From contig NC_083388.1 of the NCBI RefSeq assembly GCF_031755915.1, positions 18,750,001-18,814,000 of the forward strand: a DNA stretch of 64,000 nt, in the 5' to 3' direction. Below the pieces are notes generated by a model. The model was not told the DNA's origin, made no database searches, and saw nothing but the letters and a program-made list of their open reading frames with translations. Below, one piece after another: positions 1 through 12,500 of this stretch. Origin of the DNA: Ziziphus jujuba. Its lineage: Eukaryota > Streptophyta > Magnoliopsida > Rosales > Rhamnaceae. The number at the start of each line of letters is the position of its first letter. Position 1 is the first letter of the stretch. The position numbers and the translations under genes are program-made.

Positions 1-1140
1 TTTTGTTCATAAAACCCATATTTTAATGAAAATATTAATAATACAGTAGTGTTACATTAATACTAAATTAATTACCATTTGTTTAAAAAATTAATATTTG
101 ATAAAATAAATATAAACTAAATATGAATTAGTAAATTTCAAAAGTATAGTAAAACACAATACAAGCTATACGATGACACATACATCATTTTGTTGTTACA
201 TCAATGACAGAATCAAAAGATTTCGTATAAACAAGAAATTTTTTATTTTATTTTTTTAAATTTTTAAATATAGATGTGTACAAAAGGGATGGAATCCTAT
301 TCAAACATGGAAATATAGTTCCATTCAAACACTCATAGGAGGCGTATATAAAATTCAATAATACATAAGGCGCATATGGATTTAGTATATTGACATGTCG
401 GTTCAAGGAATGTTGATTTTGAGCAACAACGTATTCCATCATCTTTCTTCCTTCCCTTATGATATAATCAAATTTTATGATCATCGATAATTAATCCATT
501 TACATATTAGCATTTTCTTCATTAGATAATATTTATTTAACGAAAACTTCTATAAATAAATTAATCGCAAAGATTTTTATTGACCAAAAATTTAAAATTA
601 CAAATTCCTTTTATCTAATAGTTTGCGTGAATCAATGATCATCATGTACAAGTAGAATATGGTAAGAAAAGGGATCAAAATCATCACGAACACGAAGAAG
701 ATGGTCACAAAAAAAAAAAAAAAAAAAAAAAGAACGAAAAAAAGAAAGAAGGGGCTAATAGTAATACTAAATTTAGAGATGCTAAAGATGGTAACCATGT
801 TTATGTACCTTTCCCTTTCTTCTTCTTGTAATTAAAATTTTACCATGTACATCATTTTCCTTTCCTAGAGTATATTAAATATATTATATGTTAAAAAAGT
901 ATTAATATTAAATTTAAATGAAAATTCAGTCCCTGTACTGGTCCGATGGGACTCATTTTTAATACAATCCTTATACTGATATGTAACTGGAACTGGTTAC
1001 ATTTTTTTTTAATTAATTTTATTTTTCAAACTTAAAAGTTAATCATACATTGAATTTCTTTTCTCTTTAGATAATCATTTAAAATGCTATTTTAAATAAA
1101 TTTATAAATTTTGTTAATGGTGGCCTCTAATTGATAAATA

Positions 1141-1176
<36 letters not shown>

Positions 1177-1719
1177 AAGCATATTGAAATATTTTACATA
1201 TGTTATAGATATATTTATTAAAAAAAATGGTTTTAAAAAGTTGGAAATAATTTCGTAAAAAGCCCTTGTATCTTTATCTTTTAACCAAAATAGCCCTTTC
1301 CAATTCTGGTCCCAATTCCTGCCAATAACCCTTTCTTCCTCCACAATTCTCCAATTTTTTTTTCTTTGGGATTCCATTTCCAATCTTCCTCTGTGTTATT
1401 CACCATTTTTTGGTTGTTTTCTGCTATCTTTAACACCCAAAACCAGTCCTCGGAACTCTTTTTTTTTTTATTTTCAAGGCTAAACCTCTGCCACTCCAGG
1501 CCACAATAGACCTCTGAATCAGGGAGCTAATTAAACGACGCCGTTTTGTCACCCCTGGCGGTCCTGCCTTAACCGCTGCCGGGATATTATTGGGTTTTTC
1601 TATTATTTTATTTTTCTATTATTTTTATTTTAGTATTATTATTATTTTGGGGTTTGGGGTATCGAATTTATTGAATAGGTTTTAATTCAGCTTACTCGTA
1701 TAATTTTTGGACTTTTTTC
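1..1719. other. AT-rich spacer and upstream region of the first nucleotidyltransferase gene
   Basis: No gene is recognisable. The stretch holds a run of A at about 709-731, a TA microsatellite near 1139-1162, and at about 925-990 a motif of the 'agtccctgtact' kind that resembles dispersed plant non-coding repeats. A near-palindrome AAACGACGCCGTTTT lies at 1533-1547, about 170 bases before the start codon at 1720. That part, and the pyrimidine-rich tract from about 1380 on, is probably promoter or 5' UTR. Short open frames here are low complexity and not supported. Confidence 0.6.
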
Positions 1720-4700
1720 ATGGGCGATCTTCAACCTTGTGTGTTGCCGAACCCAAATGGAGACATTTTGGGGGAAGATCGCCTATGCACTTTGCCATCC
1801 TCGCCGCCACTGCCGGTTTCCAATCCCGATCCCGAGTCGATCGCTGCGGAATCTTGGGCCATAGCCGAGGCGACGACCCAAGAGATAGTTTCTTGGATTC
1901 AGCCCACTCTTGTTGCGGACCAGAAGAGGAAGAACGTGATCGATTATGTACAGAGATTACTTGGATATTGCATTGGATGTGAGGTAACACGATCAGATAA
2001 AACACTTGTTTCAATTCGTTTTATGGGTTTTGTGCAACTTTTTGGGATTGTATGACAATCTATGTGAATTAAGGATGTTGGTTTTTTTTGGGTTTTTCTT
2101 CTATAATTTGAGCCATTTTGTTATCCTTATGTTATTGCTTCAGTGTTCATGCTATGATGTGCCAGCTTGGTGTTTTTTATTTTTTATTTGGTTTCTTTAG
2201 CCGAGTGATTTCTAATTGATGGTGGAAAAATGTCTATTATTTCAGTGTGTATTAATATTTGAGAAGTGAAGTAGTGATGCGCATTGACTGTTTAATGACA
2301 AACTTTGAAAGTCATTATTTATAGCAGTTTGACACAATAGGTAGCTGGCATTCGAGTACTTATGCGTGTAAAATTTTTACCTGATGGGGTGGTGTGTTTT
2401 CAAGACTGATGAGGTTGAACTGCAGCTTAGGAGAGGATAGCCTGTTGCAGAGGCTAAATTTAATTTATACAGTAAAAAAGTGAGAAAATGATTGGCTAAA
2501 CAAGTAAGAGAGAGTAGTTAAGGAAGCAGTACTAATGGCCGTATCAATGTTTGTGATAATCATAAATGTAGAGTTTGATCTGTATATATATTTAACATAA
2601 AAGCATTTTCACCTTCTTCTTTTATCTTCCTTGGGTATGGTTGTCTTTTGAATAATGTTCCTTAGGCCTGTTAGGAACTTAGTTGCATTACTGATATGGG
2701 TCGTGAAGTTTGGATTTGGTTTTGAATCTCTTCATGTTTCTTTAAATGGAAAGTTATGTGGAGGGCTTCAATTTGATGAGCTATTTGAAACTTGGGGGAG
2801 GTTGATCTGTATTTTTTTAAAACTAGGATTCTTTGTTTGAGTGATTTTGTCATTTATTTTTGACTGGTTTTATGTGGGCATCATTGATGTTGGTGGTGCT
2901 GCTCCTTTCCATTTTATGAAAGTGCTTAAATATCGAATTTGTAGATTTTATTGGTATTATCCTTTCAGGTGTTTCCTTACGGATCTGTTCCTCTAAAAAC
3001 CTATCTTCCCGATGGAGATATAGATTTGACTGTCTTTCGCAGTCCAAAGATTGAGGATGCCTTAGTTTCCGATGTTCATGCTGCTCTGAGGGGAGAGGAG
3101 CATAATGAAGCCGCTCCTTACAAAGTAAAGGATGTCCATTGCATTGATGCAGAGGTTCTTTCTGCCTTGATACTTATGTTGTAACTTCACTCCAGTTGAT
3201 AAACTTTTCAATCCATTAAGCATTAGAGGTGCACTGTTGCATGTGTATATGAGCATATAAATATCTCTGTTTTTTCTACTGATTTAAAATTTCCATTTAT
3301 GACTTCTTTCTTAAAGAATTATATTTCTTCATAAAACATCAGAATTAGTTATAGTTTCCGCAAAAACACATCAGGTTATTTTCCACATATCGAATCACAT
3401 CCATACGGTGGTAATTCGCATAAAAGTTGTGATTTTCGATGAATCCATTCTTACGTTATAAGGTATACTAACAATTGTTTAAAGACTATGCTAGAACACT
3501 TGGAGTTAGTATTTGCTTGCTTTAGATGCTAAGTAAAAAGCTTTTTTGACCTTTATAAGCAAGCTTATAAACAATCATATGTTAACTTTGCATCTTATTT
3601 AAATTAACATTCCTAATCAATCCATTTTTTCCATGGTTCTTCCTTAAATTTTTGGACAAATGTTATTAAGCCTAATTATAATAAGTTTTTCCTACTATAT
3701 ATTTCTTTTAAATGTTGAAAACTCTAACCCATATTGTAATTATTCATACTGGGATTTTATGTAATTTAAGTGCTAGACATTAATTTTAAAATTGTAATCT
3801 CAATCATTTTCAGATTCTAACGTAATCACAATCTAGTTTAGAACTGACCCATGGTAGTCTTCATACTTACTTCCCAATATCAATCTTAATTAAAGTCTTT
3901 GAAGAAATCTAGAAGCTCATTCTCTTATTGGTTGTATAGTGAATTAAATAAATAATATTTTGTTGCCTTCATAAATTTAATACAAGTTACTGTTTATTAT
4001 TTATTGGTGCTCTTTTGCATGCAAGAATCTCCTTAAGAATATTAGTACGCCAGAATCCTGTGGCCACCCTTTTTGAAGCATTTCTTACTAGCCCTAAATG
4101 GATCCCATGTCAATCTATATAAACAATAATTTTCCCTTACACCCAATTAATATGGTTCAAGGTCTTGTAGATTTTTTATTATTCCAAACTATTCTACTTA
4201 TTAATTATAGTAATAAATACTAGACTATAGTCCACCTAACCCATTCTTTCCGATTATTTGGTTTTTCTTTTGTAGTTATGCCTTATGTTTCACATAAGAC
4301 TACAGTACTTGCCTTTTTAATGGTATCAAATTTTGCCTACTTAATTTTTTGATTCTAATACTGAAAGCTTTGTGTTACTGAGCTTTGAAGCCCAAGAGTA
4401 AGGCTTGAAATTTCTTTGGACTGTTCTAATGGTTAGCTTAGCTTGGTTTTTGATATACCTCTTTTTCTTTTTCTTTTTTTGACACATTTTTTTGTTAATA
4501 ATAATCAATCCATTGTGAATCTATATGCTTGACATTGTTCAGAACTTTTGTTTGAAAATCTGTACAAGCCATGAATACTCTCTCTCTCTCTCTACATATG
4601 TAAATATCCTTAGAATTTTGAATCTTTAACACTGATCTAAAAAGCATCAACCTACCTCAACCAGTTGTGCTATCAACCATAGCTCTGATTTTTTCCCAGC

Positions 4701-7700
4701 TCATATATGTATGGAATTTGCCTTAGTCTATGACTTTGAAGGAGAGTTAGTGCAGTGGTTTAACAAGAATTTAGAATTTGAGAACTGGTGGTGTATGAAT
4801 AAAAGGTTTAAATTCATAAATTTTGTCAAAGCATAGAAGTGGCTTTTCTCAGGAGTTGGACACCTGTTTAGCGTTTGTCCACTTTATTTTCTGTTAAATT
4901 GTCTTCTTTCACGAGTCGAAGAATAAGCACATAAGCATAAGTTTATCCCTATTATAGCTTTTTTGGGATTTTGAAATATTTTAGGGAAGCAATGGAATAT
5001 GGATCAATAACTAGTCATCTTCATGTCCTATGCTTTTAAGCTAACTATTAACTTTGTTAAAGATTAAATTTGTTCAAATGTGAAGGCTTCATAATAATCA
5101 AGGGAGAAGCCACGTGATGCTGTTTTCTTGGTGCTAGGGCATCTAGGTTCAGTTAAAATTTTAAGATTTTAGAAATTACTAGACTCAGATAAGACTAAAT
5201 GAAACCTGTATTCTTAATGATGATTAAATATTAAAAATTAAAAATATTGAAGCGTGATAGACTTAGATATATGTTATTGTAACTTCTTTCAATATTGTTG
5301 TTCTTCGAAGATCCAAGTTTTGCTACTTTTGTTGGGATCTCATGCTATTGTTCGACTGTTTTGTAACTGTTCATTTTCTATCTGTGTCCTTATTTTATTT
5401 GATGTGGTGGGTTTTAAAATATTGGAGATTATGATGGCAGGTTAAGCTTGTGAAATGCATTGTACAGAATGTAGTAGTAGATATATCCTTCAATCAGTTA
5501 GGCGGACTTAGCACACTATGCTTTCTTGAACAGGTATAAACATTGTAGACCTTTTAAGTTTTTTACCCAATACCTATGGTTAACAGACTTTGATTTTTAG
5601 TTATACATTTAAAAGTAGAATAATAAACCCACTAAGCTGTGATCTATGTCTTCACATTACTTATGCTGTTTGTTATGCAGGTTGATCAACTTGCTGGCAA
5701 AGATCACCTTTTCAAACGCAGCATTATTCTTATAAAAGCCTGGTGCTATTATGAGAGTCGTATACTTGGTGCCCACCATGGTTTGATTTCAACATATGCT
5801 TTGGAAACATTAGTCCTCTATATATTCCACCTGTATAATTCTTCTCTAAATGGCCCTTTAGTGGTATGTACTGTTATTAACTTTCAGTTGTGCCCATTGC
5901 ATAGATTTACTCAACCATCTAATTGTGCTTCCTTGTATAATAGGTTCTATATAGATTCTTAGATTACTTCAGCAAATTTGATTGGGACAACTATTGTGTA
6001 AGTTTAAATGGACCAATATGCAAATCCTCCCTGACCAGTGTAGTGGGTAAGAAATATTCTATTGTGTTGTGATGTTGGATATCTCCAATTATAATTTCCT
6101 GATCTCTCTCTCTCTCTCTCCCTTCCACCTGCCCTCTCTCTATTTGCAGCTGATCTACCAAAAAACAAGCGTGATGATCTGTTGCTAAGCCAAGAATTTC
6201 TCAAAAATTGTCTGGACATGTTTTCTGTTCCATCAAGTGGGCTTGAGACAAACTTGCGAGCATTTCCTTTGAAGCATCTCAATATAATTGATCCTCTGAA
6301 AGAAACCAACAACCTTGGTCGTAGTGTCAATAGAGGTCTGGCTCATGCTCTCTCTTCTTATTTCTTGTCCAGCGCTAATAATTGTTGGCTTCTTTTGCAG
6401 GTAATTTCTATCGAATACGCAGTGCTTTTAAATACGGTGCTCGCAAGCTTGGGTGGATTCTTTTGTTACCTGGAGAGAAAATAGAAGATGAGCTAAAGAA
6501 GTTTTTTGCAAATACTTTGGATAGGCATGGTAGCAATTGCTGGACTGATCTTCAAAAGTCTGCCATTGCTTCTGACGTTGGAGTTTCAGAACACTTACCA
6601 CCACCATCACAATCAGAAACATTGTCTGAAGAAAAAAACTTAATTGTTGGTCATAAGATACAAGTCACTGAAGCTACATCTGGACTTCGACAAAAACCTG
6701 ATAGCCATGTATCAAAATCAGTTTTCTCGCTTGTAGTTCCAGAATTTGGTTGTAGTCTTGATGGGGATGTCTATGGTGTAACTTCTGGAATTCTGGGTGC
6801 TAGAAAGACAAATGGCTCAACTGAGTTGCCTGTGAATAATCACTTGCGCACAACAGTTTCAATTAGCTCTGATCACTCACATCAGATTTGTTCCTCAGAC
6901 TCGTGCGGTGAAAAAGGGAAGATTGAAAATTTGCACTTTGTTGAGGGAGTGGCTCCAAATTCTGCCATCAATGGAATGCATTTCACTTCAAAATTGGAGG
7001 ACAAAAGGAAACATTTATCTGCTAGCAACCTGGCCTCATCATGCAGTAATGGTTTGGACATCGGTTCAGCTGTCTTGAGTGATGTCACTAATGTCTCAGA
7101 ATTTACAGATCATGTCGAGAGTCATATTGCAAGCATCTCTGGTAGCTCTAGAGGTTCGAAATTCTTGTTGGACCTGAACGGGGATTATGAGAGTCACTTT
7201 AGGAACCTTCAATATGGTCAGTTTTGCCATGGTTATGCCATATCAGCACCTGTATTGCTCAGTCCCCCCTTGTCACCTCAGCTACCAAACAAAAGTTCAT
7301 GGGGAACAATCCACAAATCCCTACAGTTTCCGCAAAATTTCAATTCCGAAAGTAATAGGAATGTTGTTGGTTTAGGACCATCACAATTTTACCCTGGAAA
7401 TCATTGCAGTCTTCCCTTTGTAGTTTTCGGGGAAGAAAATAAAAAACCACAAGGAACAGGAACATACATCCCCAATGCGGTATTGTCATTTGTATATTCT
7501 GTACAACAATTTATTTGGATTAACAATTCTATAGATCTTTTATTTCATTGTCACATTAGTTATGTGATTAGTTTTCCATTGAATCATTATATACGTGTAT
7601 GCTCCATTCTTGCGAATGTACTATTGTTGACCTCTATAGAAGTATAATGTGCTCTTATATTGCAGAGTTCTCGTCCCATTAGGGACAGGGCATTGCCTGG

Positions 7701-8480
7701 AAGAGGAAGGAATCAGGCACCAGCAAGTCATGCCCAATTGCAGAGACACACTCGCAATAATGGTTCATCTACGGCCCCACAAGAGTTGACCTCATCTGCA
7801 GAATGCAGGAATGAGCTCTCGCAAGCTGAGTACCCAGTTTTACGCAATGGAAAGTCTGTTTCATCGGATTACCACCAATCTCAACTTGCCATGGGGGAGT
7901 CTTTCCACCCAAATGCTTATACCCACCCATCTGAGACACTTGAGCATGCATCCTTGTGCTCCCAGACATGGCCATCGTACTTGCTGGAAGGAGTCCATCG
8001 GCCGGAATCTGGCACTTCAAATGCTTGGGAGTCTGCTTTGAGCCCAGTGGCAGTGGAGGTGCAAAGTTTTGAACCATTATTGGTTGTTGATCGTGAAAGG
8101 TGGTGAGATTTTTAGTTTGGAAGTTTTCTTTCAGGATTGCAATATATTATGATATATGTGGCTAATAGCTGTTTCTTTTCTTTTCCCTTAAAAGAGCTAT
8201 ATAAAGATTGCTTTCCTGTTTGGTTTTTCAGGGTTGATAAGCAATCATACCATCTTAAAAATGAAGACGATTTTCCTCCACTCTCCATCTAAGCAGCTTC
8301 AAAGGACAGTTAATACTGTAGAAGAATGAAGACTGATAATATTTTGCAGATGCTAACATGCTAGATATTTCTAATAGCTGAGGTTCCCCCAAAAGAGACG
8401 CAGTTTGATGTTGGTACATGTAGAGTAATTTAGGAAAATACATAATGTACATTGTGTCGTTCATTTTCAAAGTGTAGTGC
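1700..8480 (+). repeat. Left arm of large inverted duplication
   Basis: This segment, covering the whole first nucleotidyltransferase gene and its 3' flank, recurs in reverse orientation at about 9110-14710. Homology is visible in exons (exon 2: about 22 differences in 186 bases by eye), in introns (both ends of intron 2), and in the 3' region: 8231-8300 matches the reverse complement of about 9300-9375. Arm ends are approximate. Confidence 0.85.
1720..8106 (+). CDS. Non-canonical nucleotidyltransferase (PAP/OAS1 substrate-binding superfamily), copy 1
   Basis: Exons 1720-1983, 2969-3154, 5441-5533, 5681-5863, 5944-6046, 6150-6335, 6401-7479 and 7666-8106 join in frame to 2,535 bases (844 aa). 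The N-terminal 270 residues are a poly(A)-polymerase/TRF4-like catalytic core: the G-S pair is at residues 93-94, the D-x-D metal pair at D105/D107 (PDGDIDLT) and the third carboxylate at D164 (VVVDISF). A PAP-associated substrate-binding part follows (KAWCYYESRILGAHHG, about 200-215). The C-terminal 570 residues look disordered, with a basic GRGR stretch just after residue 699. The family includes plant proteins annotated as PAP/OAS1 domain proteins; terminal RNA nucleotidyl transfer is expected, but substrate and location are unknown. All three catalytic acids are kept, so it is probably active. Intron 2 (2,286 bases) is far longer than in the partner. The intron 6 donor (GTCTGG) is weak but needed for the frame. 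Confidence 0.88.
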
Positions 8481-9502
8481 TAGTCTGGGCAGCTCGTGTT
8501 CGGTGATTGTATATATAGGGTTTGATGCTCGGCACCTAAATTTTTGTCTCCAAGTGTACACATGCTTTAATTTGTAGATTATGTTGCAATGAAAGATTTT
8601 GATTAGTACAATGTGGTAATGTATCTTTCGGTTATTATATTATATGACTCCTTGTTCGTTTGGGAAAATGAGCACCTAAGCGATTATGACCTATTGATGA
8701 TTAAAGGTTAAATACAATAAAGCTTGGATGTAATTTAGACTTGGCAGCGAAGCTGCAACTTTGGAGGGGCTTATAATAAGTTATAATGAAAATTGAGTCT
8801 CGCAACCATAAGCCATCTATAATTGAAAAGGCTTAACAATGCATTATATATTTGAATTGACATTCTAAACTCTAATATGTGTTTGTTTTTATTTGGGGGC
8901 TATTCTTTCTAAAACAAGGTGAAATGAGTTCTTTAGGTTTTTACTTGATAAAGTTCCAAAACAAAAGTAATCAATTTAGAAAAATTTAGTTTCATAGGAA
9001 ACATTCCCAAATTGAACTACTCAAAATCTTCCTTTGGAACATAATATACAAATTTTATCATGTGTACACTTGGAAACTCAAAATTTAAGTGCCGTGCATC
9101 GATCCCATGGCATACAAGATCTCAGACGAGGGCAAACCAACAATCACAAAAATGTACATTACGCATTTTTCTACATCATTCTAAATATACCAACAGCAAA
9201 CATCCTTTTTTGGGGAATCTCAACTATTACCAAAACCCTAGCCTCTTTGCGTCTGCAAATATTATCAGCGTCCTCATTCTTCTCCTGTATTGATTGGTCT
9301 TCGAAGCTGCTTAGATGGAAAGTGGAGGAAAGTCATCGTCATTTTTAAGATGGTATGATTGCTCTTCAACCCTGTGAAGACCAAACAGGAAACTAATCTT
9401 CAGACAGCTCCTTTTGAGAGAAAAGCAAAAGCTATTATTAAGCCTAATAAATACATTGCAGCCACTGAAAGTAAACTTCCAAAACAGAAATCCGATCGAG
9501 TA
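8107..9502. other. 3' flanks of the convergent gene pair and symmetry axis
   Basis: Both transcripts converge here. The 3' flank of copy 1 (to about 8480) and that of copy 2 (down to about 9110) are homologous in inverted orientation, so both 3' UTR regions were part of the duplicated unit. A 3' UTR intron is possible in both copies, ending at the CAG near 8232 and at its counterpart. The central 600 bases (about 8490-9100) are AT-rich single-copy spacer with no feature I can name. Confidence 0.6.
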
Positions 9503-12500
9503 TCACCTTTCATGATTGTGACCCAATAATGGTTCACAACTTTGAACTGCAAGTGCCACTGGGCTCGAAGCAGACTCCCAAGCATGTGACGTGTCAGACT
9601 CAAATTGACAGACTCCTTCTGGCAAGGGTGATGGCCATGTCTTAGGGCATGAGGATCCATGCTCAAGTTTCTCAGATGAGTGGGAGATAGAATTTGAGTG
9701 GAAAGAACCCCAGGCAGAAAGATTAGAGTGGTGGCAATCTGATGATCCAGACTTCCCATTGCCTAAAACTGGGTATTCATTTTGAGAGAGCTCATGCCTG
9801 CATTCTGCAGATGAGGTCATCTTTTGTGGGGCAGTAGAAAAGCCGTTATTGCGAGTGTGTTTCCGCAATGGGGCATGACTTCCAGGTGCCTGATTCCTTC
9901 CCCCTCCAGGCAATGTCCTGTCCCTATAAGGAAGAGTACTCTGCAAAATACATAAGCAAGATATGGTCAAAATAAAACTTAACAAGACTGAACTATTTGC
10001 ATGTAAAATGATTAGACAGAAGACAGAACAACATATAGATAAAGGGCTCATGGATGAACAGATTTATGGAATTGCAATCCAAATATATTGTTCTATAGAT
10101 ATTAGAAATGACATTACCACATTGGGGATGTATGTTCCAGTTCCTCGCGGTCTTTTATTTTCTTCCCCAAAAGCCAAATTGAGAAGACTGGAATGATTTG
10201 CAGGGTAAAACTGAGGTCCCAGAGCAATACAATGTCCATTACTTCGAGAACTGATATTCTGTGGAAACTGTAGCAATTTGTGGATTGCTTCCCATGAATT
10301 TTTGTTTGGTAGTTGAGGTGACAAGGGAGGACTGGGCAATGAGGGCAGTGATATGGCATTCCCATGACAGAGCTGACCATATTGAAGGTTCCTAAAGTGA
10401 CTATCATAATCCCCACTTAGGTCCAATAAGAATTCCACAATTTTAGAGCGTCCAGTAATGCCTGTGATCTCTACACGATCCATATTTTCTGAAACACTAG
10501 CAACATCACTTACACATGCTGAACCAATAAATTCTATGTCCTCACAATTAATGCACGGTGAGGCCGGGTTGCAGGTTACAGTATGATTCCCCTTGTGCTC
10601 CAACGTAGAAGTGACATTCATCCCATCAACAGCAGAATCTGCAGCCAGTTTCTCACCAAAATGCAAAGTTTCCATCTGCCCTTCTTCTCCACAAGAGCCA
10701 GAGGAAAAAGAACGTGAATGGTTGGAACACAACGAGACTGATGTGTTTAAGTGTCTATTCACAGGGAAATCAGTAGGGCCATTTGTATTTCTAGTACCCA
10801 AAATTCCATAATTTTCATGTTCTTTCACATCCCCATCAAAATTACAGCCAAATTCTTTCACTACATGATGGGAAACTGCTTTCAATATGTTTCTACCTAG
10901 TTTGTGTCTGAGTCCAGAGGCAGCTACAAATCCTTGCATCTTAAAACCAGTAGTAGAGTCTACAAAGTTCTTTTCCTTGGAAGCTGTATCTAAACATGAT
11001 GATGAAGATACATTTTCTGAAACTACATCAGAACCAAGGGAGGAATTTTGCACATCAGCCCAACAATTGCTTCCATGCATATCCAAAGTATTTGCAAAAA
11101 ACTTCTTGAGCTCATCTGCTATTCTTTCTCCAGGTAAAGAAAGAATCCAGCCAAGCTTGCGAGCTCCATACTTAAAAGCACTACGTATTCGAAAGAAATT
11201 ACCTGAAAATAGCCAACAATTATTACAATTTGACGATAGCAAACTTGATAAGAGGAGAGAGCATGAAGCAAACCTCTACTAACACTGCGCCCCAGGTTGT
11301 TGTTTTCTTTTAGAGGATCAATTATATTAAGATGCTTCAGAGGAAAAACTCGCAAGTTTGTCTCAAGCCCACATGATGGAACAGAAAACAAGTCCAAACA
11401 ATTTCTGAGAAATTCTTGGCTTAGCAAAAGATCATCATGCTTGTTTTTTGGTAAATCAGCTGCACATAGAGAAAGAGGCAGCAAGGAGAAGGGAAGAGGG
11501 AGAGAGAGATTAGGAAATAGTAATTGGAGATATCCAACATCACAAATACAAAACAATATCTCTTACCCACTATATTGGGCAGGGATGATTTGGATATTGG
11601 TCCATTTAAACTAATACAACAGTTGTCCCAATCAAAGTTGCTGAAGTAATCTAAGAATCTATACAGAACCTATGACACAAGGAAGCATAATTAGGTGCTT
11701 GAACCATTCTATACTCAAGCACAACTGAAGGTTGACAATAGTGCATACCGCCAAAGGGTCATTTAGAGAAGAGTTGAACCGGTGGAATATATAGAGGACT
11801 AATGTTTCCAAAGCATAGGTTGAAATCAAACCATGGTGGGCACCAAGTATACGGCTCTCATAATAGCACCAGGCTTTTATCAGAATAATGCTGCGTTTGA
11901 AAAGGTGATCTTTACCAATAAGGCGATCAACCTGCAAAACAAGCAGCATGAGCAATGGTATGCCATAGATCACAGCTTAGTCAATTTTATTGTTTTACTT
12001 TTAAACGTATGAAAACTACGGTCATCAAACAACATTAGATGCTATAAAACATACAGATATGTCAAGAGCTAGAATACAAAACTATAAAAATAAACCATTT
12101 TTCGGTAACATTTATGCTTTTTTTTTTTTTTTTGGTGAGAGAGATCAAACATACATGAATGGTAAATGATTACTATGATAGTCATTACAACTATAATGGT
12201 AAATGCCTTAAAGGTTTCTCTTATTTTTTTCCTTTAATCTTGTAGCTAGTTTTCTTTAAGCATGCAATTAGGCTGCCTAACTATCATTTAAAGCACAGGC
12301 CAATTATACACAACTAAAGTAAAACTTTTATTTGACTAGGGGAAAAAAAAGTAAAGACTTCAAGTAAAAATTGAAAGCCAAAAACCAAAAATATAGACAT
12401 TACCAAACAAGCTGTAGATAAACCAGGGGCAACCAATAAACCAATGGAAAAAAAGCATACAAACATGATACTTAAGAGACTAACATGTCCATACCTGTTC

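Noticed and set aside
7769..8077. Minus-strand frame antisense to the last exon of nucleotidyltransferase copy 1
   Set aside because: A shadow of the real exon; no independent support.
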